A program made the translations under genes and the position numbers. A DNA stretch of 64,000 nt from an uncultured Gammaproteobacteria bacterium (GTDB lineage: Bacteria > Pseudomonadota > Gammaproteobacteria > Arenicellales > UBA868): NCBI GenBank assembly GCA_905612355.1, contig CAJQRU010000072.1, positions 1 through 64,000 of the forward strand, read 5' to 3'. How positions within the stretch are numbered: the first letter of the stretch is position 1; each line of letters opens with the position of its first letter. Positions 25,670 to 34,913 of this stretch are shown one piece after another. Under the pieces are notes generated by a model. That model was not told the DNA's origin. It saw nothing but the letters and a program-made list of their open reading frames with translations, and searched no databases.

Positions 25670-27868
25670 TCAAAGCGGGTAATTAAATGGATTTGGATCA
25701 ATGAAGCGATCTATCACATTTTTTAGAAGGGTAGAGATGTTGTTGTCAAAATTGTTGTACGGCAAGCTACCACAGAAAGTTATTGAGCCGACTGAAAATA
25801 CAGCACCCCCGGAAGGGGTTTCGAAAAAGACCATATCGGCGCGGATAAGTTCATCCATCGGCGCATCGGCTAGGTTGGCAAGTGGATTCATCATTTCCTC
25901 TGGAACAGGCATAAAGTGATCGCTATGGCCTTCAGAGCTCGCAAGGATGAGTGCGTTGGTGGGCGTACCAAAGCGTGGTTCGGCTCGATCAACTTCGAAG
26001 CCGGCCGCTCCGCCACCGCTTAGGCCAAAATTCCCCAGAATGTCCTCAGTGAGATCTTTAAATATCCACGATGCACGTGGATCCTTAGCGGCAGACTGTT
26101 TACGGTAATATGAACCGACAAAATCACCTTGGCTTGTAAAACCCACACCCACGAGTTGTTGAGGTGGGCGACCGTTGCGAGTCCAGAGCCCGCCATATTG
26201 GCCATCGAAGGCGTTGTAGTATTCGCCCGGTTCGCTGGCCCAGACACGTATACCGCTTTCTGCTCTTCGTATTTCGAGTATGCCGGTGGTGTCGGGATGT
26301 ACGGCGATGCGCCAGTAGAACCCGTTTCCTCCGAGGTAACACAGGCGACCACCATTCTCTTTGTAATCGGCGAACGCTTGCCAGCTTTCGAGGGTGTGGT
26401 ATTCAGGGTGAGTGCCCGTCAGTACCACAGGGTAGTTTTTGATCGCTTCAACACCTTCAAGGTGAAGTTCTTCGTCGGTCACAATGTCATACGTATAGCC
26501 TGAGTTTTCCAGCCAGGCCAGCAAGTGTGTGTCGGCCTGCATGTGTCGAAGACCCGATCCAGTGTCGTGAGGGAAGATCAGGTAACCCGGTCGAAGAGTC
26601 AGTAAGGGGCGAAAGCGCGATGAATAACTTACGCCGCTTCGGTCGCTGTGGTGATTATAGGTAGACAAACCGTATTCCGGATGTGCACCTGGGCTGTGAG
26701 GATAGGCATTCCATTCCGACGCGCGGCGCTCCCACGCTTCGCCATAGTCATATCGAACGTAATTGCCGTAAACAATGTATGTGAAGGTGGGAATGACAAC
26801 ACAAATGTCCGCGTTTCTAACGCCTTTCGGTGGGCAGACATAGAAGGGTATAGCGTCTTTACCACGGTCATTTTCTAGATTAATGACATAGAAGCCACAC
26901 TTGAAGGCATCCGGAATGTCGAACACAAAGTCGGTCTGCCAATTGAAATCACCCGCATCGTCGTCATGAAAATGGATGGCGGCATATTCTTTAGGTGCAT
27001 GGCGCCAACACATTTCATTTCCACTCCATGAGCTGCTTTTTACCGCTCGAGTAGGAATGTTGTGAAGAACGCCATTTAGTTGATTGGGACCTACGTCTGT
27101 TGTTCTATCTGACTGGGTTTCTAAAGAAAAGTCCCAAGCGGCATAGATATCCGTGTTTGTTGCGCAAACCTCAAGAGTCCGTGGGCTATTAAAGTCGAGA
27201 ACTTTTGAGTGGATGCTTGGCGCCTCGATTTTGCCGTTAAAAAAAGCGTGTGGCTTTGGGTCTAGTAGGCAGGCCACAGACACTTCGACTATTTCGGGCA
27301 GGGCTGCGGTCGTAGGGCACTGAAATGTTTGTTGCAGGGTGCGATTTCTAGTGGGCGTTGAAACGCTTGTGCAAGCCATTGTAATAATTCCGGCGACGCC
27401 GTCATAAGAGCAGAAGACCTGGTACCACTCGCGTTCAGACAGTGGCCCAAAGTCTGTCAACCTGAACACGTTGACGTGTTTAAGATCGGTGCAGAGGTAA
27501 CCAGTTTCGTCGATGAACAGGGACAACGGGCCAATGTCAATTACACCCTGGATACCCAGGGTAGGGGTAGTGGGGTAGATCAGTGCGGTCAGGGTTGATG
27601 CCGGCCTGTCAGGAGGGGGGGCGCTACGGGTATCTGCCAACATATAAGAGCCCAAATGGTGTGGTTGGACCCGGGAGGGGTAGCTGGTATTGATGGCAGC
27701 GTCAATCGGGGTTTCCTGCCAACCCGGCCCCTCGGGATTGGGGTCTGCGCAAATTACACGGGCAACTTGGACTTGATAAGGGAGAGCGCTTTCACTGGAG
27801 ATCTTTACTTCAAGTTTTTCGCCTGGACGAATAGATAGTTTGTCAGCGTAGCCGGTAATCGGGAGCAT
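25670..27868 (-). CDS. N,N-dimethylformamidase large (beta) subunit-like protein
   Basis: A 732-residue protein resembling the large subunit of N,N-dimethylformamidase, an iron-dependent amide hydrolase. The N-terminal domain starts ITGYADKLSIRPGEKLEVKI; a LamG-like section occupies the middle third (around the VCATNTDIYAAWDFSL segment); the C-terminal catalytic region has YNHHSDRSGVSYSSRFRP, VVLTGTHPEYHTLESWQAF and GGRLCYLGGNGFYWRI, which fit the iron-site region of the family. Length is close to the known large subunit (about 760). The small subunit of the known enzyme is not visible nearby. Probable substrate: a small or N-substituted amide. It forms a leftward pair with the M81 gene. Confidence 0.82.
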   Translation of the reverse strand: MLPITGYADKLSIRPGEKLEVKISSESALPYQVQVARVICADPNPEGPGWQETPIDAAINTSYPSRVQPHHLGSYMLADTRSAPPPDRPASTLTALIYPTTPTLGIQGVIDIGPLSLFIDETGYLCTDLKHVNVFRLTDFGPLSEREWYQVFCSYDGVAGIITMACTSVSTPTRNRTLQQTFQCPTTAALPEIVEVSVACLLDPKPHAFFNGKIEAPSIHSKVLDFNSPRTLEVCATNTDIYAAWDFSLETQSDRTTDVGPNQLNGVLHNIPTRAVKSSSWSGNEMCWRHAPKEYAAIHFHDDDAGDFNWQTDFVFDIPDAFKCGFYVINLENDRGKDAIPFYVCPPKGVRNADICVVIPTFTYIVYGNYVRYDYGEAWERRASEWNAYPHSPGAHPEYGLSTYNHHSDRSGVSYSSRFRPLLTLRPGYLIFPHDTGSGLRHMQADTHLLAWLENSGYTYDIVTDEELHLEGVEAIKNYPVVLTGTHPEYHTLESWQAFADYKENGGRLCYLGGNGFYWRIAVHPDTTGILEIRRAESGIRVWASEPGEYYNAFDGQYGGLWTRNGRPPQQLVGVGFTSQGDFVGSYYRKQSAAKDPRASWIFKDLTEDILGNFGLSGGGAAGFEVDRAEPRFGTPTNALILASSEGHSDHFMPVPEEMMNPLANLADAPMDELIRADMVFFETPSGGAVFSVGSITFCGSLPYNNFDNNISTLLKNVIDRFIDPNPFNYPL

Positions 27869-28177
27869 CTCGGAACCTTTGTTCGTATTTAGGGAAAGAC
27901 CAGCTGAGGATACATGATCGCTCGTGCGAGTAAAAATAAAGGTCTGGTTAATATAACCATTCGTGTAGGATGAAGTCGCTTGTTCTAGATTGATGGAGCA
28001 ACGATGTTTTTGTAGGCGAAAGGGTCTTTATAACGATGCCGCTTGAGGCATGGGTAAAACACTTGGTATAGCGTTTCTAATGGATGGGGCGACCGGATCT
28101 GTTACGCAGGCAGGTGGCGTGTGATCAGTGACTAATCTGGTAGATTGAGCCACTCATTCCTATGGGAGATGAGCGAC
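27869..28177. other. Divergent intergenic region, about 310 bases
   Basis: Lies between the leftward dimethylformamidase-like gene and the rightward deacetylase-fold gene, so it should hold both promoters. A weak candidate for the rightward one is TTGAGG at 28043-28048 and TATAGC at 28067-28072 with an 18-base spacer. No small gene or strong hairpin was seen. Confidence 0.35.
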
Positions 28178-29092
28178 ATGGCAAAGCCGAGTGAGACTAG
28201 GGATCTGGCAGCGGATTCATGGACCTGGCCTGATGAGCGGTGGCAGGCTATTGTTAACAAAGTTCGTGCTGGTCGTTCCCTTAAACCGAAACAATGGCCA
28301 GGCAAGGCCAAGGTTGCGGTTTCGTTTTCGTTTGATTCTGATCATGAATCTAGCACGTTGCGTTGGGGCGAATCATCGCCGGGTAAATTGTCGCAGGGAG
28401 AATATGGAAGTCGCGTCGCCGTGCCGCGCATTAAAAGCTTATTGGCCCGACACCATATCAAGGCGAGCTTTTTCGTTCCTGCGGTTGTCGCAAAGATTCA
28501 CCCGAATGAACAACGTGGGCTTACAGATGCGGGACATGAAATTGGTATTCACGGTTGGATACATGAGCTGAACAGCAAACTCCCGGAGGTCGCTGAGAGA
28601 GACCTGATGATGCGAGCTGCCGACACTTTGGAAGAGATCAGCGGCCAACGGCCCGTCGGTTTACGAACGCCCTCCTGGGATTTCAGTGCCAATACGCTGG
28701 CTATCTGCCGAGAAATGGAGCTTTTATACGATTCGTCACTTATGGCGGATGATGAACCCTATGAGTTATTGGAGGAAGGCGAAGCGACAGGGATTGTTGA
28801 ACTGCCAGTGGAATGGATTCGAGATGATGCGGTTTACTTCAATATGGATCGATTTTCCGCGCTGCGGCCCTATACCGCTCCATCAGCGGTACTGGAGATT
28901 TTCAAGGCGGAGTTCGATATGGCAAGGGAAGAGGGTGGATTATTTCTGCTCACAATGCATCCGCATATCATCGGACATCGATCCCGAATACGTTTGCTGG
29001 AGGCGTTGATCGAGTACATTCAATCCTCCAGTGATGTGTGGTTCGCGACTCACGCGGAAATCGCTAAATACTGTCGTGATTCCTGCGATTAA
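28178..29092 (+). CDS. Polysaccharide deacetylase-fold hydrolase, second copy
   Basis: A 304-residue paralogue of the protein at 13749-14636, alike across its whole length and with the same motif variants: SFDSDHE, HEIGIHGWIHE, GLRTPSWDFS and LTMHPHIIG. There is no signal peptide. As for the first copy, the motif set fits the PuuE allantoinase/cyclic imide hydrolase branch, and a cyclic amide substrate is inferred. ATG 28178 is chosen because GGGAG lies nine bases upstream; TTG 28145 and ATG 28169 are in frame but badly spaced. It stands as a single rightward gene facing the dpp operon. Confidence 0.82.
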   Translation: MAKPSETRDLAADSWTWPDERWQAIVNKVRAGRSLKPKQWPGKAKVAVSFSFDSDHESSTLRWGESSPGKLSQGEYGSRVAVPRIKSLLARHHIKASFFVPAVVAKIHPNEQRGLTDAGHEIGIHGWIHELNSKLPEVAERDLMMRAADTLEEISGQRPVGLRTPSWDFSANTLAICREMELLYDSSLMADDEPYELLEEGEATGIVELPVEWIRDDAVYFNMDRFSALRPYTAPSAVLEIFKAEFDMAREEGGLFLLTMHPHIIGHRSRIRLLEALIEYIQSSSDVWFATHAEIAKYCRDSCD

Positions 29093-29153
29093 ACGTTGGC
29101 TTCAGGTATTGGGCTCGCCGCACTGTTGTGCGTGCAAGGTGACTACCTAATCG

Positions 29154-30251
29154 TCACTCGGCGAGGGTGCAGGCAACTTGTTGGTGAGGCCAATCAGATC
29201 GCAGGGGCGGATCGCTTTCCGCACAGATCGCGAGCGCGTTTGGGCAACGTGTACGAAAACGACATCCTGATGGTAAGGCACTTGGGTTCGGGGGTTCTCC
29301 TTCGAGCCAAAAATTATCTGTAATCCGTTTTCCCCCAATGACCGGGATTGCGGCCAATAATGATTGCGTGTAGGGGTGTCGTGGATGATTGAATATTGTT
29401 TCGGTTTCCCCGAGTTCTACAATTTTTCCTAAGTACATGACTGCGACTCGGTCGCAGAGCATTCGGATGACCGAGAGGTCATGGGAAATAAACATATAGG
29501 TGAGATCGAATTGCTTTTTTAAGTCCAAAAATAAACTGAGAATAGTCGCTTGTACCGACACATCGAGTCCAGAGGTGGGCTCATCGAGAATAATAAGGCT
29601 AGGATGTAGGGTCAGTATACGGGCGAGACCGACCCGACGTTGTTGTCCGCCACTTATTTCGTGGGGATATAACTCGAGGTGCCCCTGAGGAAGTCCGACA
29701 GCGTCGAGAATTGATTTGACCCGTTCATCACGCTCCTGATAGTCAAGGCCGGAATGAATGACCAATGGCTCGTGCAGAGAGCGGCGAATTTTCCACCGTG
29801 GATCCAGTGAGGCGCCAGGATCCTGGTAGGAGTACTGTAATTGCCTGCTGAGTTGTCGGCTTTCTTGTCGAGTTAGATTGACCAGTGGTCGATCTTCAAA
29901 TACCACTTCGCCACCGTTACTTTTATGGATGCCCATTAGGGTCTTCCCTAATGTAGATTTGCCACAACCACTTTCTCCTACAATGCCAAGAATTTCTCCG
30001 CGATACACCTCCAGAGAAATATCGTCTACCGCCTTCAGCCAGCCGATACGTCGTTTCCAGGCATTCCGAATGGCGAAGAATTTTTTCAGCTTGCTGATAC
30101 GGAGGATTGTCTGTTTGGGTGCAGTGTTCACGGGTCTGAGTAGGGTTAATTGATGAGCTTCCGGTTGAGTTCTTGATGAGTGTTCGGGTGATGACAGCGA
30201 ACGGTGTGGTTGGTCCATATAGACTTGGCAGCGGGGCGTGTATCGGCACAT
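29154..30251 (-). CDS. dppF: Dipeptide/oligopeptide-type ABC transporter ATPase DppF
   Basis: Second ATP-binding subunit of a peptide-type importer. Walker A is GESGCGKSTLGKT, the signature ISGGQQRRVGLARIL, and Walker B LIILDEPTSGLD; the C-terminal CRFRTRCPNALAIC cysteine motif is typical of the DppD/OppF group and may hold an iron-sulfur cluster in some members. The start is uncertain: the longest frame begins at 30251 and overlaps dppD by about 106 bases, ATG 30218 is also possible, and a GTG at 30131 would remove the overlap. It is the last gene of the leftward dppABCDF operon. Confidence 0.92.
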   Translation of the reverse strand: MCRYTPRCQVYMDQPHRSLSSPEHSSRTQPEAHQLTLLRPVNTAPKQTILRISKLKKFFAIRNAWKRRIGWLKAVDDISLEVYRGEILGIVGESGCGKSTLGKTLMGIHKSNGGEVVFEDRPLVNLTRQESRQLSRQLQYSYQDPGASLDPRWKIRRSLHEPLVIHSGLDYQERDERVKSILDAVGLPQGHLELYPHEISGGQQRRVGLARILTLHPSLIILDEPTSGLDVSVQATILSLFLDLKKQFDLTYMFISHDLSVIRMLCDRVAVMYLGKIVELGETETIFNHPRHPYTQSLLAAIPVIGGKRITDNFWLEGEPPNPSALPSGCRFRTRCPNALAICAESDPPLRSDWPHQQVACTLAE

Positions 30252-31204
30252 GTCTTGTCAGCACGGTCACAGCGAGGATGGAAGCGGCAGCCTGTCGGTG
30301 GTGAAATCAAGGTGGGGATGTCGCCAGGGATACCTTGGAGTCGTTCCTTGTCCCGGGGCAGACTCTCCAATAATTTTTGTGTGTAGGGATGGCTTGGCCG
30401 ATTGAAAAAATCCGAGGTAGTTGCGGATTCCATTTCCTGTCCTGCGTACATCACTGTAATGCGATCACAAATCTCGTAGGTCGTTCCGAGATCGTGCGTA
30501 GTAAAAAGTACTGCGATATCCCGGTCGTGCGCTAACTGGCGAAGTAACTTGAGTATCTGAGCCTGAATAGTGACATCCAGTGCGGTGGTCGGTTCATCTG
30601 CGATAATCAACTGTGGCTCGGGAAGCAGTGCCTGAGCGATCATTAGTCGTTGGCGCTGCCCACCGCTAATTTCGTGGGGATATTTTCTTAAGATGGCTTC
30701 CGGTTCGGGCAATTGAACAGCGCGCAATAGTTCGAGGACCCGGGCTCTGTCGGCTTTGAATCGTTGTTTTTCATAGCGTCGAAGACTCCACCACGGGGAG
30801 CCTTGGGTAAGACTATGCGTATTACGGAGAGGGGATTTCCATCTCATCAAATCAGTAATCTGACTACCAATCGTGAAGACCGGATTGAAAGAGCTAAAAG
30901 GATCTTGGGGAATAAAGGTAATGGTCCGTCCGCGGACTTCTTTCGACAGACGTTCCGATGGCATCTCGAGCAGGTTTTCCGACTGAAACTGGATGCGGCC
31001 TCCATCAATACGAGCTGAATTAACAGGTAAAATGCCGAGGATTGCTCGCGCAAGTGTTGTTTTTCCGCAACCTGATTCTCCAACGAGACCAACGATTTCT
31101 CCACGTTGGATTGAGAAATTGACCTTGTCCAGGACACGAGCAATACCGGTGTCGGTTGCAAAACTGACGCGCAAATCACTGACATTAAGGAGGTCACTCG
31201 TCAT
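30146..31204 (-). CDS. dppD: Dipeptide/oligopeptide-type ABC transporter ATPase DppD
   Basis: First ATP-binding subunit of the importer, 352 residues from ATG 31204, with Walker A GESGCGKTTLARA, signature ISGGQRQRLMIAQAL, Walker B LIIADEPTTALD, and the C-terminal GCRFHPRCDRADKTC motif. ATG 31204 is preferred because GGAG lies just upstream and the gene then overlaps dppC by 11 bases, a coupled arrangement; the frame is open to 31258. There is an insertion of about 25 residues after the Q-loop (RWKSPLRNTHSLTQGSPWW), longer than usual. Confidence 0.92.
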   Translation of the reverse strand: MTSDLLNVSDLRVSFATDTGIARVLDKVNFSIQRGEIVGLVGESGCGKTTLARAILGILPVNSARIDGGRIQFQSENLLEMPSERLSKEVRGRTITFIPQDPFSSFNPVFTIGSQITDLMRWKSPLRNTHSLTQGSPWWSLRRYEKQRFKADRARVLELLRAVQLPEPEAILRKYPHEISGGQRQRLMIAQALLPEPQLIIADEPTTALDVTIQAQILKLLRQLAHDRDIAVLFTTHDLGTTYEICDRITVMYAGQEMESATTSDFFNRPSHPYTQKLLESLPRDKERLQGIPGDIPTLISPPTGCRFHPRCDRADKTCADTRPAAKSIWTNHTVRCHHPNTHQELNRKLIN

Positions 31205-32057
31205 GTCTAACGCTCCGCCGTATGCGGGGGTCGAGAATGTCACGCAAGCCGTCGCCAAAAAGATTGAAACCCATCACGACGAGAAAGATAGCGAGTCCAG
31301 GTGCGGTGGCATACCACCACGCCTCCGGTAAGAATTCACGTGATTCAGCGATCATTCTTCCCCATTCAGGTGAAGGTGGGGGTGCACCGAGCCCAAGAAA
31401 CCCAAGTGTTGCGGCGGTTAAGATCGTACCACCCATACCGATGGTAGTGCGCACGATGATGGATGATGAAATATTCGGTAATACGTGCATAAACATCACG
31501 CGAATTGGTGATGCCCCTAAAGCAATATTGGCTTCAATGAAGGTTTCCTTTTGTATCGAGCGGGTCTCGGCATAGACCAGGCGGGTCCAGAACGGCCAGT
31601 AGGTGGCTGATAAAGCGAGAATGATGTTTTCGATTGATGGGCCCAGTGTTTGGGCAATGGCGATGGCTAAGACAATTTGAGGAACCGCAAGAAAAATGTC
31701 AGAGGTCCGCATTAGTAAATCGCTAAACCACGTATGGTAATAACCCGCAACCAACCCAATCGGAACTCCAATGATTACGGAAACTCCGATTGCAATAATG
31801 GCAATGGTAATGGTAATCCGAGCTCCAAACAGAATTCGACTATAGATGTCGCTACCCATTCGATCGGTCCCAAACCAGTATGTGCCGTCTGGAGCGATTA
31901 AGCGATTTGGTGGATGAAATTCCGCAATATCTTCAGGAAATGTGGCTAAGAATGGAGCTGCGATGGCTGTGAAGATCAGTAGTAGGATTAAAAGCGCGCC
32001 GAGTAAGGCAACGCGATCTTCAATCAGTTTCTTTAAAAGAAAACGAAGTGTTTCCAT
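31194..32057 (-). CDS. dppC: Dipeptide/oligopeptide-type ABC permease DppC
   Basis: A 287-residue inner-membrane permease with the DppC pattern: a short cytoplasmic N-terminus, a first membrane segment, a periplasmic loop with FGTDRMGSDIYSRILFGAR, then the permease core. The ATPase-contact loop is EANIALGASPIRVMFMHVLPN. The C-terminus ends with FNLFGDGLRDILDPR, as usual. It starts 11 bases after dppB and overlaps dppD. Confidence 0.94.
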   Translation of the reverse strand: METLRFLLKKLIEDRVALLGALLILLLIFTAIAAPFLATFPEDIAEFHPPNRLIAPDGTYWFGTDRMGSDIYSRILFGARITITIAIIAIGVSVIIGVPIGLVAGYYHTWFSDLLMRTSDIFLAVPQIVLAIAIAQTLGPSIENIILALSATYWPFWTRLVYAETRSIQKETFIEANIALGASPIRVMFMHVLPNISSSIIVRTTIGMGGTILTAATLGFLGLGAPPPSPEWGRMIAESREFLPEAWWYATAPGLAIFLVVMGFNLFGDGLRDILDPRIRRSVRHDE

Positions 32058-32068
32058 GATAGTCGAGC

Positions 32069-33070
32069 TTAGGTTTCTCGCGGATCAATAAAGACCTGGG
32101 CTATGTCGACCAGAAGGTTGACGATGATGAACAGGACTCCTGTGACGAAAGTAAAGCCCATGATAGCGTTGTAGTCTGATTGAATGATCGACTGAACTGC
32201 GTAATATCCCAACCCTGGCCAGTCAAAGACTGCCTCAACCACCACTGCGCCGGCGATTAGAATTCCAAAAATTAAGCCAATTTGTGTGATCGTTCCGATT
32301 AAGGCGTTACGCAGGATATATTTCCAGATAATGACTCGCTTTGGAAAGCCCATGGCTTCCTCGTAGAGAACGTAGTTGCTGTTCATCGCATTGAGTACGC
32401 CCGCCCGTGTGAAGCGAACGATGGTCGCCATCGCCGGAAAAGCCAAGGTCGTGACGGGGAGTATCAGGTGGAGGGTAGCAGCCCGAAGTTCACTGAGATC
32501 CCAGCTCAACAGTGAATCCACCAAAAAGAATCCCGTCACATGTTCGGGGCCCCAACCACTTGTTCGTCCCTGCAGGGGAGTCCAGTCGAGCTCCATCGCA
32601 AAAAATAACTGCAAGAGAATGGCGAACCAAAAGCTCGCGATGGCGAGGCCTGATACCGTGAAAATGCGGACAACATGATCCAGAAATGAATTTCGACGAA
32701 TCGCTGATATAACGCCGAGAGGTACGCCAATTAAAGTGGATACCAATACCGAAACGATGGTCAGTTCCATGGTTGCGGGAAGCCGGCTGGCTAGATCCTC
32801 GGAGATTGGTCGGAGGGTGTACAGACTGACTCCAAAGTCGCCACGTGCCAGGTTGATAATGTAATGAAACAACTGAATATGCATAGGTTGATCAAGACCG
32901 AGTTGCGCCCGTAGCGCTTCGATTTGTTCATTTGTCGCGTTGTCACCTGCAACGAAGGCGACAGGATCAGCAGGGATAACATGACTGATGGTGAAGGTAA
33001 TCACCATCAGTCCGAGGATGGTTGGGAAAAACCATAAAAACCGATTAATGATAAGAACCAGCAGTCTCAT
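32069..33070 (-). CDS. dppB: Dipeptide/oligopeptide-type ABC permease DppB
   Basis: A 333-residue permease of the DppB type, with a first membrane segment (FLWFFPTILGLMVITFTIS), the NEQIEALRAQLGLDQP periplasmic helix, six core membrane segments, and the contact loop EEAMGFPKRVIIWKYILRNA. It ends in VDIAQVFIDPRE, the family close. It is separated from dppA by 83 bases with a perfect hairpin, so permease expression is likely lower than that of the binding protein. Confidence 0.94.
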   Translation of the reverse strand: MRLLVLIINRFLWFFPTILGLMVITFTISHVIPADPVAFVAGDNATNEQIEALRAQLGLDQPMHIQLFHYIINLARGDFGVSLYTLRPISEDLASRLPATMELTIVSVLVSTLIGVPLGVISAIRRNSFLDHVVRIFTVSGLAIASFWFAILLQLFFAMELDWTPLQGRTSGWGPEHVTGFFLVDSLLSWDLSELRAATLHLILPVTTLAFPAMATIVRFTRAGVLNAMNSNYVLYEEAMGFPKRVIIWKYILRNALIGTITQIGLIFGILIAGAVVVEAVFDWPGLGYYAVQSIIQSDYNAIMGFTFVTGVLFIIVNLLVDIAQVFIDPRET

Positions 33071-33086
33071 AACAAGGATCTGGACT

Positions 33087-33120
33087 GAAAAATGTAGACC
33101 GGGCCCGAAAGGGCCCGGTC
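33087..33120 (-). terminator. GC-rich hairpin between dppA and dppB
   Basis: GACCGGGCCC at 33097-33106 and GGGCCCGGTC at 33111-33120 form a perfect 10-bp stem with a four-base loop. On the leftward transcript the stem is followed by TACATTTTTC. This is a good intrinsic terminator or attenuator placed after the binding-protein gene, which would favour dppA over the permease genes. Confidence 0.75.
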
Positions 33121-33153
33121 AGTACCCGGGGTGGGTGAACATGAGTTGTTTAT

Positions 33154-34752
33154 TTACTCAAAATAGACCCAACGCATTTCCTGAGCGTTCCCAATGGGAC
33201 AGAACCGGACTCCTTTCACGTTTTTATTATATGGGCCAAACCATTTAGTGTTATAGACAAAGATACCGCCCGCATCCTCCATCACCTTAGTGGATGCTTT
33301 CGCATAGTTAGCGGCGCGCACGGCTTGGTCTGTGCTTCCAATAGCCTCTGTGATCCACTGATCAACTTGGTCGTTTTGGTACCAACTATTATTGCGAGAC
33401 CCTATGTTGGGACCGTAATACATCTCCCCAACCCAGTTGTTTGGGTCGGCGTAATAAGTCGACTTCCATAACGGCAGCAGGTCGTACATTTGTTGCTCAT
33501 TACGCATTTTGCCGGAGGCAACGGGCCATGTTTCAGAGAGGATTTTACTCTTTACCCCAATTTTCGAAAGTGCACTTTGGAGAAGGACAGCAGCTTGCTC
33601 GGTTTGGCCGTAACCGGCGAGCGCGCCAATGGTGATTTCTCTCAGAGGTTCTTTGACTTTAGCTAGGTGTTCCCTGGCCTTGTCGAGATCATATGTGTAG
33701 CCTTTTACCCCTTGTGGCGCTCCCCAGATATTGTTGGGTAGCGGAACGGGGTTGCGTGCTACAGAATCACTTAGGATGTCTTTAATGAATCCCGTGTAAT
33801 CGAATGAGTATGAAAGCGCTTTCCGGAAGTTGATGTCGTTCATCGGGGAGCGGCCATTATGAATAATGAAATAGAAGATCCGCATGGATTCTTCTTCGAA
33901 TACGTTCACTTCGTCCGTTTTCATTAAGCGCTTGATCTGATCCTGGGGCATGTATCCGTCTGCGCCGTGGAAATCGCCCTTCATCAAGCCCAACACGCGG
34001 CTATTAATTTCTTTGACCGTGCGAAATTCGATCGCATCCAGATACTTGTCACCCCAACCCAGAAAATGGTCAACAAAACGCTCAGCAAGAAATCCTTTTG
34101 CTGGGTCATAGCGCTTTAGCTTGAATGAACCCGAGCCTGCATCGTTTTTGGATACCCAGGCCGAAGCCCAGTCGCCATCTTTCTCATGCTTTTTCATTAG
34201 ATCAGAGTTCATCACGTGAATCTCTGGAACTGTTGCGAGAAAAATAGCCGAAGATTTGTTTAGATTGAATTGGACCGTTCGGTTATCTATAGCTTTTGTT
34301 GATCCTGGTTTGATGACTTTGACGAAAAGAGACGATGCACCTTTTTTTAGAGCCAGAATACGGTCGATCGAATAGGCTACATCTTTGGCTTCTACCGGAG
34401 AGCCATCGTGAAACTTGGCATTGGCTCGTAGGGTGAAGGTGTATTGTTTTCCATCTGACGATATGTCATAGCTTTCCGCAAGCCATGGGTTAAGTTTCGG
34501 CGGATTGTCCAGCCATCTCAAAAGACCATCGTAAAGGTTCAGCCGGTAGGCAACGCGTCCGACATCGAAGACGACCTGCGGATCCATGGTGTCATAGGGA
34601 CTCGCATTGGCGAATACAAAGGTATTTTTCGCTTGGGCCGCGTTTATTGGCGCGAGTAAACCTGTAACACTGATGATGACGGCGGCAAGGAATGCCGGGA
34701 TTAATCCTCGTTTCATTGATGCCTGTTGGCTGTTAGAAGTGAGTTTTCGCAT
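33154..34752 (-). CDS. dppA: Dipeptide/oligopeptide-type ABC substrate-binding protein DppA
   Basis: A 532-residue extracellular solute-binding protein of family 5. It has a Sec signal peptide of about 40 residues: cationic start, hydrophobic stretch AFLAAVIISVTGLLAP, and AQA before the mature NTFVFANASPYDTMDPQ. The family segment FTLRANAKFHDGSPVEAKDV is clear. A very strong ribosome site, AAAGGAGG, precedes the ATG. Peptide-type importers of this class also bring in opines, sugars, nickel and modified amino acids, so the ligand is open. First gene of the leftward dpp operon. Confidence 0.93.
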   Translation of the reverse strand: MRKLTSNSQQASMKRGLIPAFLAAVIISVTGLLAPINAAQAKNTFVFANASPYDTMDPQVVFDVGRVAYRLNLYDGLLRWLDNPPKLNPWLAESYDISSDGKQYTFTLRANAKFHDGSPVEAKDVAYSIDRILALKKGASSLFVKVIKPGSTKAIDNRTVQFNLNKSSAIFLATVPEIHVMNSDLMKKHEKDGDWASAWVSKNDAGSGSFKLKRYDPAKGFLAERFVDHFLGWGDKYLDAIEFRTVKEINSRVLGLMKGDFHGADGYMPQDQIKRLMKTDEVNVFEEESMRIFYFIIHNGRSPMNDINFRKALSYSFDYTGFIKDILSDSVARNPVPLPNNIWGAPQGVKGYTYDLDKAREHLAKVKEPLREITIGALAGYGQTEQAAVLLQSALSKIGVKSKILSETWPVASGKMRNEQQMYDLLPLWKSTYYADPNNWVGEMYYGPNIGSRNNSWYQNDQVDQWITEAIGSTDQAVRAANYAKASTKVMEDAGGIFVYNTKWFGPYNKNVKGVRFCPIGNAQEMRWVYFE

Positions 34753-34913
34753 AAGTTCCTCCTTTGGTGGGTAATGAAATGATGCGTCGCGTTTAGGCTA
34801 CGCGAAACGCGTATTCGGCAGACTGTCGAGTTAGACAATAAGCGCGACTGTCCTTCGAATGAAAAAAATGCAAATAAGAGTCAAGTGTTGGCGTTAATGG
34901 AACGTGGGTCATG

